NCBI GenBank assembly: GCA_027924585.1
Contig: BSBM01000232.1
Span: 30,589,001-30,653,000 of the forward strand
Direction of reading: 5' to 3'
DNA: 64,000 bases
Source: Larix kaempferi
Taxonomy: Eukaryota > Streptophyta > Pinopsida > Pinales > Pinaceae
A program made the translations under genes and the position numbers. Below are positions 1 to 11,859 of the stretch, in pieces. Within the stretch, counting starts at the first letter, position 1, and each line of letters starts with the position of its first letter. The notes under the pieces were generated by a model. The model was not told the origin of the DNA, did no database searches, and saw only the letters and a list, made by a program, of their open reading frames with translations.

Positions 1-443
1 GACCACATTTATTTCATTAAAAGAAAACCAATTCTGTTAGCAGTAAATCTTGGAGAGATACTCTGCAACCTTACCCTGTCGGAAGGGACTGATAGTGTGA
101 CCCTGCCTTAGAAAACCCACCTAACATCTTGTAGTTAGTTTGCATTATGTTTAATATCACCCTATTAATTTCAACCAAGAAACTCCCTTGCGATGACTCC
201 CAATGAAGCAGTTATGTCTCTGTGAATTCTTCTGTAGGTGAAATGACACAAGACAGCCACGTATTCTAGATAATCATTGTAACATCTATGGAAATGTAAC
301 AAGAGGTTGATTGTCTCCGGAGTTAATATTACACTCAGTTATTTTAATTAATAACTTGTCGAACAAAATTTAACCGTGAAATAACAACGATTATGTTTTT
401 CTTAAAAAGATGTCGTATGACGAGGACTGCCTGATGCTTAATG

Positions 444-698
444 AATAATTATAGAATTATATTGATTTATCTTAAAGGAAACTATGATATATCGTGATCC
501 ATTATGGAATTACATTTAGATGTCAAAAGGAAATATTTGATGAATTATTTATGGAGTTACTTTTGAAATTCTTGAAAAGAAGGTATTTATATGCAATAAA
601 ATAATTATAGAATTGTATTTATTTACTTTTAAAGAAACTATGATATGTGATGATCCATTATGGAATTACATTTTGATGTCGAAAGAGAAAAATACTTG
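444..698. repeat. Imperfect direct duplication, offset about 156 bp
   Basis: Bases 444-540 and 600-698 share the same succession of words (AATAATTATAGAATT, then AAACTATGATAT, GATCCATTATGGAATTACATTT and GATGTC) with scattered substitutions and small gaps. This is an old local duplication in AT-rich DNA. Nothing suggests coding. Confidence 0.75.
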
Positions 699-804
699 AA
701 TAAATGAAAGTTAAAGGATCTACTTTTTGTAAAGTCAATGATATTATGAAAGGAATTAATTAAGCTTTTATTGATGGTTACACTGACATGTAAGATGTAA
801 TAAA

Positions 805-830
<26 letters not shown>
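805..830. repeat. (AT)13 microsatellite
   Basis: An uninterrupted run of alternating A and T. It is a likely length polymorphism, with no other role visible. Confidence 0.95.
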
Positions 831-838
<8 letters not shown>

Positions 839-2794
839 CCAAGCTTTAAATTTCCCTTTTGTTCAACACAAGAAATTTATTCACACATTGGGATTCATGT
901 TGTGTCTTGGATTCCATTAGACTTCATTTGTGGTTTCCTTGTCTCTGTCAGCAGTTTTCATTATTGGTTGTTATTCATAGGGTCTCTTTCGTGCACTATT
1001 TGTATCTGGTACATGTGAGAGACGCACACTGTTATTGGTTCATCATGTTTGTCCGAGTTCTTCCAAATCATTCATCCTATATTCATACCTTGTGCTGGTT
1101 TATGGGGGATTCCCTAATGCCCTCATTCTAGTGGATCTCATTCCATCGACTTCATATCATCTATTATGGAATTGGGATCTAGAGTCAGATGAGTACCTTT
1201 AGACTTGCAGTCATCAGTGGCAGGTTCTCTCTTCATCGACAGTTGGGAATACATCAATGTATCATGATCGATGGATTGTGAAAGTGTTCAACCTCAACAC
1301 CTTTATTCACACTTGTTGAATGTACTCGGTGCCTTCACACCCATTTTAATCATTGTTGGGTAGTCTTGTGTCTGTTAACATTATACCTCAATAACCAGTA
1401 ATCTGATGATGTTTCATCGTGTTCGACTTCAATACATGTATTCACGTGATGGGACATGCACCATCGACAAATCATGTAGAATACCTCATACTATAGTGGC
1501 ATCATCCTATATGCTACTACTCTTGATCTTGACAGTACCTATGGGACCTCAATTCTCATGACAGAGCAGTTGTACTCCAGTATATACCATATGTCTTCAG
1601 TTGGTTTGGAGACTAGACTCCACTGTGTGTTGCTCATGGTTGTGACCACTTCTGACATATGTCAATTATGTACTGCCTATTCATGGCCAGGAACACCTAT
1701 TGTATGAAACTGCTATGTACTTCATATTTGCATTCATGTATACAAACTCAATATTGTAATGTTCTGATGAGTGGATAGTTCTTCTGGATAGGTCTCCACT
1801 ACTCCACTCTGAGATTTATAATGCATTTTGACCATCATGATCACCCCTCTAACCTCATACATTAGGGGGCATATGTTATAGCATGGTTTGCCACACCCTA
1901 TGCAACATGCCTTGATGGCCTACCTTGTCCCTCTGCAGACTCATCCTACCCTTCTTGCTCAATGAAAACCCCAAAAAAACATATTCTTGTTGATGTACAC
2001 GGGTCATCATCACTACAACATGCGTATATGCAGCTTGCACCATTATAGCATGCGTACATCGGGCTTCATGCTCAAAATTAAAAATATTTCGAGTTTTCCT
2101 TTCCAAGTCACGACTGTTATGATCCTCGACCTTCTATATATGCTCCGATTCGACCCTTCACCTCCTTTGAGGGCTATATATTGAGCCATTGTGAAGCATT
2201 TGAAGGAGGATAAATTGGAGAGCAAGTAAAATCTGGAGGAATTTTTCCCCATTGCCATTCCTTGAGTCTACATCCCTTTGTCCTTGTAAGATTGAACTTC
2301 TCTTATTTTCATCTCCCAAGATCCTCCCTATCTTGTGAAGGAGGAACCCAATTACTCCTTGAACCTGCGAGCTTGCCATTATATGGAGGATTAATGTGGT
2401 GGAGGCCTAGGTGGAGGAACTTAGTTTCTCAGTTCCGACGAGTTGTCAGAAGAAGGTTTTCACTATGTACTTATGTTCATTATATTAATAGAAATACTCT
2501 TTTCTCATCCAATTCATGTTGCAAATGTTTATATTATTTTCATTGGGCATATTTTCTTAATATGTTCATGGATTATGCTATATTATATGCTAACAATTTA
2601 TGTGCATTTTATATGCTCGTATGACATGGTTGTTGGGGACAAGTTGCAGGGGAAGAGAATTGGATTGAGAGCTCAATGGTGGACTTCTTCAGACATTCGA
2701 ATGATGTAAGGGTCTCATCCTTTTATTGTTGGTATCTCATGTTTATCTAGCATATTTGGTAATTGAGTTGATTTCTGGTGTCACTATGTTTGTT
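831..2794. other. Unassigned stretch, possibly old LTR-like DNA
   Basis: I see no convincing gene here; the open frames are short and resemble no family I know. A TATA-like word (CTATATATT, near 2174-2182) is followed by a moderately GC-richer, purine-rich stretch to about 2440, which is how an LTR promoter and its R-U5 can look. I found no TG...CA boundary or flanking duplication to support that. The LINE remnant on the right begins abruptly at about 2795. Confidence 0.35.
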
Positions 2795-5042
2795 GTGGTT
2801 CCACCCCAAGCCACAGGAATACTTTCTTTGCAATAGTCAAAATATTGGGAGTGAGTCGAGCTTCACCTGTCAACCCCAAAATAGAGTTGCAATGAACCCT
2901 GATTATCTCCCATTTCCAACTTTCCTGGCAAGATGGTGAGCCAACATAGGGAAATCACTAGTGAGATCTTTCCAGTGATTTGACACCTAACTATGTTTCT
3001 TATCTCTTCTCCTAACCCAGTCAATGATGGAATCAAGAGCTATATATTTAGCAATCAATATGTTCCTCCATAGGATTTCCTTGGTCAAGAAGTTCCACAA
3101 TTTGTTTTCTACCAATACCTTATTGAATAGGAAAATATTCTTCATCCCCTAGCCTCCCTGGTTCTTTGGGGCCTCCGGAGTTTTCCAATTCACTAGATGG
3201 AACCCCTGGTATTCTATATTATTCCTCCAAATAAAGCTGAAGTATAGTTTCCTAATAGTATTAAGAATCGGGAGAGGAATAGTTTCCATTAAATTCCAAT
3301 AAACTGAAATGGCCTCCAGAACTGACTTGACCAAGAACAGCCTGCCCCCCTCGATAACCATCGGTTACACCATATATTGATTATGTTTTCAATTTTGCCA
3401 CCAGCCAAAGCCATTCATGCTTCCCATACTCATTAGGTTTTGGATTAAATCCAATATAAGGGATTCCATCCTCCATTATTTTGCAATCATATGGGGAAAA
3501 CCTCTTCCATAAGACACTATCACCCAATTGATTTTCCAACAAGTATATGGCATACTTCTCCGAACTAATTTCCATCCCCGTATCCCTGCAAAACATATCC
3601 AAATATGCTTCCAATCTATGACATTCCAACTGAGAGTAGATACATAACACAAATATATCATCCACAAACATCAAATGAGTCAAGCTCTCTCTCCCATTAA
3701 AAGAAACTCATGTCATCATTCTTTTGTTCCTATCAAAATTCAAGAGCGTAAGTAACCCTTCCATAATAAGTAGAAATAGATAGGGAGAGATAGGGAATCC
3801 CTACCAAAGACCCCTCGATGATTTAAATAAGTCCAAACCAACCCCATTAATCAATACCGCAAAATGAGGGGACGTCACACAACTCATAATCCAAGTCGTC
3901 AATTCCAGGATGAAACCAATATGCAATATGACTAGTCTCAAAAACATCAAGGAATCCTTGCCATAGGCTTTGGATAGATCCAACTTTAGAGCTTCCATCT
4001 AGAGCTTCTAGGTTTTAACAGTATGGATACCTTCTTGAGCCAAACCCACTACCTCGTTAATTAACCTTCCCTTTAAAAACCCAAATTGTTCTCTCGACAC
4101 ATACCTAGATAGGAAGGGATTCAATCTAATATCCAATATCTTGGCCATAATCTTATAACCTCCATTGCATAATGAGATTGGTTGAAAATACGCAAATGAT
4201 TTAGGTCTATCCTTCTTTGGGATCAAAGCAAGGAAAGTAGAATTCAATAAGGCCGAGATAACCCTTGTACGCCAAAATTATTCAACCATTTTCAAAAGAT
4301 CGCCTCCCGCTATATCAAATAAATCCAAGAAGAATTCAGGGGGCCACTGCCGATCTTTTGTCTCTCCGGAATTCCTTTAAAGCACTTTGGATTTCTTTAA
4401 TGGTCAATTCCTGGGTTAACAGGTCATTGTCCTCAAAGGACAACATACGGGGAAATTTCTCAAAGACCTACAGCTTTACTAGCATATCCTAGTGCCTCGA
4501 CTCGGAATATAAGTTTTGAAAATGATCAATCGCTAGCACAGACAAATTCTTGAACCCTCTTACAGGGTGGCCACCCACTTCCTCCAACTCCTAGATGATA
4601 TTGTAATTCCGGAAGTGAGCCACCATATTTTGGAAGAACTTGGTATTATGATCCCCTGCATCCAACCATAAGGCCCTGTTTTTCAACCTCCATTCAATTT
4701 CAAACTCCTTCAGGATATTCTGCTTCTTCTTCTCAAGGGAAACTATCTCATGCCTGCAAATCTATGATGACAAAACAATCAGGTCTAGAGCATATCGACG
4801 CTCCAATTCCTTCTAAACTTCAACCAAATGTGCTTCTCTCTCCCAATGCATCAACCCATTCCACTTCACCACTGGATTTTTTAATGATCTCAAATTATCA
4901 ACCATCTAAATACAGGCACTACCATTTCCTTCAATGATATGCCTCCAATTTGGAATAATTAAACCTTGAAATTGAGATATTTTTGCCCAATCAAAATTAT
5001 ATTTAAATGGGGATCCATGTTTATCCTTTGGCACCCAAATTT
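2795..5042 (-). pseudogene. LINE-1 ORF2, reverse transcriptase part (broken)
   Basis: The reading order on the minus strand is as follows. The endonuclease-RT linker (about 4990-4560) has a recognisable WLDAGDHNTKFF. RT then carries ALIPKKD and QFGFLKGR (4008-4247), the first catalytic Asp in LDLSKAYGK (3801-3998), and the second motif as FVDD (3381-3683). The thumb has GGRLFLVKSVL (3149-3361), and post-RT sequence (KYIALDSIIDW) runs to about 2795. In an active element this would make cDNA by target-primed reverse transcription in the nucleus. Frame changes between the segments and several stops show that it is dead. The family is clear; the exact ends of each segment are approximate. Confidence 0.88.
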
Positions 5043-7013
5043 CTAGATACCAGGGTCAACCCAAGACTTATAAAGCTGCAAGCTAGATGCTAAATTGACA
5101 TGCATAAAAAAATGGTCAAGTCCCTTGGAGATACCTTGGGCACCAAGACGTTTGTTGCACCAAGTAGGCTTAAATTCCACTGGATTAACATCCATCCATT
5201 CACTGAGGTCAAAAATTTCCCTTAGGACTGGACCTAAGGGGTCATCTCGAGCCACTTCCTCACATATTTCATCTGCCGCTAGGGTCATATTCAGGTCACC
5301 ACTTGCTACAACATTATAATCCTTATAGCATCCCTGAGAAAGAAGGGATGACCAAAATTCCAGTTTATCCTCATATGGGTCGTAAATATTAAGGATTAAG
5401 AAACTCCTATCCAATTTAGTTATGTGAACTTCAACTCCCACAACAGACCTGCTGGAAATAGAGTTAATAATATGTACCTTCCTCGCAAGCCCAGAAACCA
5501 AACCTCTGAATCTACCCTCTACATCCACCACCAAAAAACGCATATGAGGAAATGTAATGTACCCACCTGCGGACCCAATCCAAGGAAGGGAACATGATGC
5601 CAATCTCTGGGGCTTTCACATAAAACTCAGCCCATTCATTATATTCTCGGCAAGAAGTGAGATGTGTGCAGATGGAAAACAAACAAAAATGCACAGCGAA
5701 GATAAACTCATCCACACACAGATATTTTGTATGCACTCAACATATCAATAACAGGCATTAAATTATACATTGCAGAGGCAAAACACATAGATAGAAAAAC
5801 ACTTATCTTCATTGTGCAATGTCCCAAACAACTAGCTATGTCACTGCAACGTTCCACCCAACCATAGGCCAGTTGTGTTCATCAATCTCTCAACACAACT
5901 GCCACCCCCGAGCTGGGCATGATTCTTACAAGGAAAAGGGGACATTCCAGCTCTTTCACAGCCAATTACTCATTTCATCTGAGCCAAGCCAGTCCACAGA
6001 TGGGTTTATCAAGCTAAATTTGAACCCTTGAGGCTTACAGTCAAGCTCAAGCCAAAGCAATGGATTTACCAATAGGATGGCCATGGGTTTGGGCTTTCCC
6101 CAAATCGTTCCAAAAACGAATTTTGGGATGGGGAAAAACATTCACAGGGAGGAAAGCGTTTTCTCCCCAACTCTCTAAGCATTTAACAGCAAAAACGGTC
6201 TCTATGGAACCCCAAATCAATTCCTCTTCTTTCCCACTGGTAGACAACACAGAAACGCCCTTCTCCCAGCTGAGAAAACAAGGAAAAACCAGAAAAACGT
6301 GGCTGCAAAATGCCTAGGTAGATCTAAACTCGTGAGGGAGAGGAACTGGTTGATGGATAATGGCTTGGGGAGCAATTCATGGCTCTTTTCTTTCCCAAGA
6401 AGCAAAACGCAATTTCCCATGCAGGGTGGCTTTCCCATACCCGAATTTGGACAGCCATACCTCTCATTCCCCAAGGCATTAACTACCTCAACCAACTCTT
6501 GGGAGAAATGAATGATTGGGTACAAAAGTCAACATGGGTAGTTGAGGGTTTGATGGGTTCTCTCATTGACACTTGGCTTGACTTGATTGGCTCCAAGGGT
6601 TTGAATGTTTTCCCTCCCAATTCCTTGTAAAATCATGCCCCCGTCTCTTGTTGCATTGCATAGCTAGTTGTGGGTATTTTATTAAAATGCATATTTAAAT
6701 GATGTTTGAATTCCAATGTGCCTGGCTAGCACGCAAACCATATGCATCAATAAATCAATGGCGGGGCCTTGGCCTTGATCTCCTCACCATGATTTTATAA
6801 CAATATTACATCATTTACGATTTAAATGACATGGGGTCAAACTGGGGACATTACAGGAAAGAACTTATCTACGACTGCAATCACCACTGAACCCACCATC
6901 ATCGATTCCCGAAGCAACAAAATATCTAGTTTCTCGACCTCCACCAAACGCTTCGGGGCATTGATTTTGTCCTACCTTCCAATGCCTCGAACATTAATAG
7001 AGGAGAGCTTCAT
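5043..7013 (-). pseudogene. LINE-1 ORF2, endonuclease part (split by a solo LTR)
   Basis: The ORF2 start is at about 7013, where the minus strand reads MKLSSINVRGIGR and then a stop. The frame runs to 6861, is cut by the LTR at 5553-6855, and resumes at 5552 down to 5043. The family is the exonuclease-endonuclease-phosphatase (APE-like) nuclease that nicks target DNA. Visible landmarks are SINVRG (metal-binding Asn), LLLRES (the usual QE is altered), SGDLNMTL (the GDLN motif) and PTWCNKRLG; the usual RIDRFL appears as GLDHFF, so a catalytic context residue has drifted. The reading frame rejoins sensibly when the LTR is ignored, which confirms the insertion. Confidence 0.88.
5553..6855 (+). 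mobile_element. Solo LTR, 1303 bp, TSD GGAAA
   Basis: It begins TGTAATGT and ends ACATTACA, a perfect 8-bp terminal inverted repeat with TG...CA ends. It is flanked by GGAAA at 5548-5552 and 6856-6860. It sits inside the LINE-1 endonuclease. There is no internal gag or pol, so it is what remains after LTR-LTR recombination, most likely of a Ty3/gypsy element judging from the TGTAATGT/GGGGACATTACA termini. The open frames inside it match nothing and look like chance. The orientation assigned here is only a convention. Confidence 0.9.
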
Positions 7014-7059
7014 CAAGGAAACCCCATCGGGGGTTGTCCTTCTCTAAGAACCCCATAAA

Positions 7060-8829
7060 TTTTCATCTTCCTTCCCTAATATATTTCTCGTTTGGTCATT
7101 TCTTTAGCATGAAATATTTTTTATTTCTAGCCTGCTTTAATTGGAAGAGGCCCCGAGTGATCCTACAGCTCCAACCCTCCTAACAAAAGAATACATTTCG
7201 ATATGGAATGGAGAAAGTATGGACCTCTTGAACTATTCCATGATGCACTACTACCTTTTGACTCCAACAAAATATTTGGTGACATATTCTTGGTCGATTC
7301 AGGGCCCATCCCAATAACTTACTCTCCCACCAAAATCCCACCAAGAAGCACTCTCGAATCTTGGGTCAAAGAAGGTTCGACCCCACCTACCACCTCCTCT
7401 TCTAAAATCGGCTCCAGACATACTAAATCCTTAACCTCCCCTTAAGCTTGAATTTTATCCCCATTATTCTACCACAACCTCACACCCCACTACAACTAAT
7501 TGTTAGACATTTCCAACCCCTCCATAAATTCTAAGATTAGGGGATCTTTCTTTTCTAAAACCACTTCCTCAGTAGCCATAACTTCATCTCGAATTACCTC
7601 TTCTTCCTGAACCAACTTCTATGCCACCCTATGTTCCCCACCATGCATGGCACCCGCCTTGTTAATATAATGGGAGTAACTATCGTCACCAATTGATGCT
7701 TCCTTCCTTTTCCATATTTTCTTTTTGAATTTCAATGAGCAATTAGCTACCATGTGTCTGTAAAGGTGAAAACGAGCATACATGAAAGGGACATTCAAGT
7801 AATCCAGGTGCTGTGTAAAAATGAAATCCCCCACCACTAAATCAATGGACTCAAAAAATCCTTGTCTAGCATCAACCTCAACCAGAATTCTTACTGCTGA
7901 TCAACGTTGGGAATTGAAAAAATCTGCATTCACCACCACAAACCTCCCAATAGCGTCCCCAATTTCCTTGAACCCCTCCTGTGACCAGAAATCCAAGGGC
8001 ATGCATGGTAATTAACAAAAATCAGAAAGGATGCCAAGGATTCAAAATGTGGGTCAAACAACGGAGGCCAAGGTTTTAACGTGAGAGGTTTGGATCCGTT
8101 CAACCACACTCTGTGCAAAATATTTTTGTCTGCCACTTGGTTTTTGAACTCAAAGCCTATCCACCCCCTTTCTAGGACTAAAAATTTGGGAAAATCCTCC
8201 ATGACCTGCCTCCAATTTGATTCAACCCATCTCCTCACCACATCTTTAGAGAAACGCCTTCCACATAATTTCCCAATCAACATCCTACTAGTAAACCTAG
8301 GGATATCCATAATTGATATATCCTTTCCTACTACCAACTCAAGGCCAGATCCTTTGTTCAAAAAAACCTTCTTCTTCTTCCTCCCCGTAACACCACAGCT
8401 TTGCCTTACTACAAACGCCTCCAATTCCTCTAGCTTCATCCCGCTTCCAATAAAACCTCCCCCTTTCGGATTTGAACCAGATGAAGGAAATCCCTCGACA
8501 AATACGGGCGGAGATATTCTAAGTCCATCAACCTCTGTGGGAGGTCTAATCGCATGACCATACTCATCATGAAGAAACGAGGGCCTTAATGGGTATGCAT
8601 ACAAACCCTAATGGCTAAGGTTGGGATTCATACCTATGACAAATGTTGGCATCACTCCATGATCGGAAATAATCTCATCCACCCACCCACATGAATGATT
8701 TCCATAATTGGTGCCATCTACCCATGCCTCCACCTTCTCTTGATTTTCTCTCAGATTCAAATCTTCCAACCTTACTTGCTCCAGGAAGGATCTGAACCAT
8801 GTGAATAAGCTATCATTTGACAACCCCAC
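7060..8829 (-). pseudogene. LINE-1 ORF1 (DUF4283 gag-like), broken
   Basis: Minus-strand frames carry the DUF4283 region seen in plant LINE ORF1 proteins. Recognisable pieces are RMLIGKLCGRRF, RRWVESNWR and LERGWIGFEFKN. Downstream a zinc knuckle (about 7735-7790) keeps HLYRHMVANC, but both leading cysteines are now Tyr and Phe. The C-terminal tail (KEMTKREIY, about 7060-7110) ends just before ORF2. The protein would have coated element RNA. An in-frame TAG lies at 8608-8610, and the same stop is present in the duplicate at 35346-35348, so either the real start is downstream of it or the element was dead before duplication. Confidence 0.85.
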
Positions 8830-11177
8830 CTACCACATAAAAAGGGTTTCAAGGCCCCAACTACCTCTTGGTTCACACAACCCCCTATATTTCTCTTAAT
8901 ATGATTTGACTTCATCATTTGAACATAAAATGTTGATTCTCTACCCCGAGTCGTCTAAATAATCAACCAGTTGTCCACGGAATTCCTCCATAGATGACTG
9001 GATACACCTATCAACAACTAGAAACCCTAGCTTGATTTCCTCAAAACCCTAGCCTTCTTCATCCCCACATCCTAATCATGTAAGACATGCAATATTCGAA
9101 TTAATCATTGCATTGAATTCAGTCATATAAATATTATGTTCTATATCAGAATGAATTACCTTTATTTGTATAGTCAATGAATTGAAGGAACTATCAGAGA
9201 ATTTAATTATGTGTTGTGCATGAATATGTATGGAATGCAGTCTACATATTTCTACCTCAAAATTTATATGTTGATGACTAGTTTTAGTTATTTAGTTTAT
9301 GTATGAAATTAATGGATGGAATCTTTTTGAAGGACTTGATCTCTTTGTGTTATTTTCACATTTTATGCAAAATGGTGTGCTATGTTTTAGTTATTGCTTC
9401 TAATTATGATTTAATAATTGAAATGAATTCTGAAGGATTTTGGTTAAATATTAATTGGGTGGAATACGAAGCTTATGCTTTGGATATTCCTATTGAATTC
9501 TTATATATCTATTCATGAATGTGATGAATACATTTCCCTGTGAAAAGTCATGTATTATGTTTAATGGAATTATTTCCTAAAATTATCTAGGTGTTAGAAT
9601 TGTTCATGTGGGTACGTTCAATTATCTAGTAAATTATTTCTAAGGTAATTTTGAAATGTTATTTTCTTTTCCTTGCAAAGAATGTTGGATGTTTTTCTAT
9701 GATCAGAAGCCTTATCCAGGTTGTCCGTGGAAGCTAGACTTGGGTATGTGAGCCTTAAGTTTTAATGTTAAATTCTGAAGCTAAATGGTTGGTTTCCTAA
9801 TGCAATCATAAATGGTTTTAAGTTATAGCTTCCAGATTGAGGGAAGGTGTCTATATGATTTGTTTATTCATATCAATTTTCATGTCTTAGCCTATTTTCT
9901 TTATTGAATTAGGCTAATTTCCAAGGATGAGTTGGAAAGTGCCTTCCATATTTATATAAAAATTTAAGAGCTATAGTAAATGTTATCACCCCGCATGTGA
10001 AAGTTGTTGAGTATGTGTTAGGGTCGTAGTATGTGTTAAGGTCATAACAGGGTACATTACAATATCATTGTTATTATCCATTTAACCTTGATGATGAAAA
10101 AAAAATCACTTGAAACATGATTTGAAACATGATAATGAAATACATTGACAAAAAATTCACTTGAAACATGATATTGAAATACATTTACCAATATGAAGTT
10201 TTTCATTATAGATACTTCATTAAGCATCACTTGAAACATGATAGTGAAATATATTTACCAATATGAATATATTGTTTTTCATTATAGATATTTTATTAAG
10301 CATGGACATATTGTAGGTCCAATGGAGTGGTGCAACGACACCTATGGTGGATGAGGGCCATAAGTCTCGGGATCCATTCTTGTAGAGGGCCTAGGCTACC
10401 CTTGATTCCTAAGCAGAATAGCAAGATAGTGTAAAAAAAAAACATAAACATACTATGACTTTTGATTAAAGTTAAAACTTTATAACTTATATAGTAAAAG
10501 AATACAAATTTACTTAATAAGACTCGATAATAAATCATCATTGAGTAGAACCAAATAAAGGTTAAAGGAACCTACACTTATAACTTTTATAAATGAACTC
10601 CACCCAATGAGAACTATGATGTATACACTAATATAATAATTATTAAAAGTCCCATTTCTTAAGCCATGGCCTCTTTGCTTAATTACTAAAAAGACAAAAT
10701 ATGATTTGATGCACTTGGATCAAGGAAAAACATACACTTCTCACTTAACGAGATAATGAATCCAATTAACATCATTTGACACTTTAATAATCTGAAAAAA
10801 AAGTATTACTTGGATTAAAATTTAGAAAGCACCATCCATTCACGTAATTCTCAATTCAATTAAAATAAAAAATAACATTATCTTTTGATATTATAAGGTA
10901 ACTAAATGGATATACGATTTTTGTCATGCTGAATTTAGTTAGCCACAAATAAAATTTTAATAGATATAAACAAAATTTCAAAATTGAATATCTGACAATA
11001 TCGGACAATGAATGTTTGACTTGTGATGGTTAAATGATTGAATATCGGAGCTTTATTTGTGTATTCGAAATAGAATTGTCATTATTTACTTTAAAAATGA
11101 TGTTTCGACGTTGATAGACATCTATATCTAGAATTAATTGTCTTTACTAACATGAAGATATCTATATTTTTTTTCAT
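8830..11177. other. AT-rich spacer without a gene
   Basis: Only short, unconserved open frames occur. The spacer is present in both blocks, so it belonged to the sequence before duplication. It contains the tandem repeat listed at 10107-10303. A short GC-richer piece at about 10310-10400 is shared with block B but is not identifiable. Confidence 0.7.
10107..10303 (+). repeat. Degenerate tandem repeat, about three 52-76 bp units
   Basis: Units begin CACTTGAAACATGAT at about 10107, 10160 and 10228. They continue with TGAAATACATTTACCAATATGAA and TTTTTCATTATAGATA, ending TTAAGCAT. The array is also present in block B at 38169-38357 with slightly different unit lengths, so it predates the duplication. 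Confidence 0.8.
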
Positions 11178-11196
11178 TGATGATATCTATATCTTT

Positions 11197-11334
11197 TTTC
11201 TTTTCTTTTTTTACGGAAACAGTGTACGGTAACGGTTTGACCTAACCCTTAAGGACTCAAGGCTCGAACTCGTGACCTCCCCCCGTACCGAGAGAGTGTT
11301 TGCACGTCTTACCAATTGAGCTAACCCTTGGGGC
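11197..11334 (-). mobile_element. tRNA-derived SINE, 138 bp, 19-bp TSD
   Basis: On the minus strand the element starts with a tRNA-like head. A box A (TAGCTCAATTGG) and box B (GAGTTCGAGCC) form an internal RNA polymerase III promoter, and an A-rich tail reads as T-runs at 11197-11212. It is flanked by perfect direct repeats TGATGATATCTATATCTTT at 11178-11196 and 11335-11353. Block B lacks it and shows the unoccupied site near 39380. The head resembles plant Au-type SINEs, but I cannot fix the family. It is non-autonomous and would borrow LINE machinery. Confidence 0.92.
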
Positions 11335-11859
11335 TGATGATATCTATATCTTTATGCGAGAATTGAGTTATGATTTTATAATTTATATAATTATATTATG
11401 TAATTTAATTTTTTTATTTTTTAAATTATTTTTTTATTATTAAAAATATGAAACATTGTATTTAAGTGTAATTGTACATTATATATAAATTTTTAAAAAA
11501 TACATTTTTAGTCTTTTGCATTTTCCCTCAAAAATATGGTTTTGTTTAAGCATCGAGTTTTTCATTCAACTTCTCATACATTGTTCCACCTAATTCATAA
11601 ATGTTTATGCATTTTTTCAAATATGGTTGTTTTTAAGGATCCAGTTTCTCCATTCAACTTCTCATATATTGTTCCACCTTATCCATAAATGTTTATGCAT
11701 TTTTTCAATTATCTAATGAGTTTTTTAAACCTCAAAAAATTATTTACTTAATTACAATCGTCTTCAAAATTTTGAAAAAATAGAAACTTTAAAGTGAAAA
11801 TAGCAGGTGTTGTCTAGACTCTATCACAGAGTCATATCTTGTTTCCACAAAGTGTAGTT

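Larger units (their letters stand above)
2795..8829 (-). mobile_element. LINE-1: degenerate L1-type non-LTR retrotransposon
   Basis: Read on the minus strand, this has the plant L1 order: ORF1 (DUF4283-type gag with a decayed zinc knuckle), ORF2 endonuclease, then reverse transcriptase. A 1303-bp solo LTR (5553-6855) splits the endonuclease. The 3' end is missing: the post-RT region stops near 2795, with no zinc-binding RVT domain, no RNase H and no poly(A). Many stops and frameshifts make it non-functional. Its 5' part, from about 8071 outward, is duplicated at 34811-35560, and the two copies share a stop codon. Confidence 0.9.

Noticed and set aside
859-2709. ORFs of 65-120 codons near the left edge
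   Set aside because: They overlap on both strands, have biased low-information composition and resemble nothing.
5819-6630. Several 60-100 codon ORFs on both strands
   Set aside because: All lie inside the 1303-bp solo LTR, overlap one another in different frames and resemble no protein.
11220-11335. Possible tRNA gene on the minus strand
   Set aside because: Box A and box B are present, but there is no convincing full cloverleaf. The segment has an A-tail and a 19-bp TSD and is missing from the duplicate, so it is a SINE.
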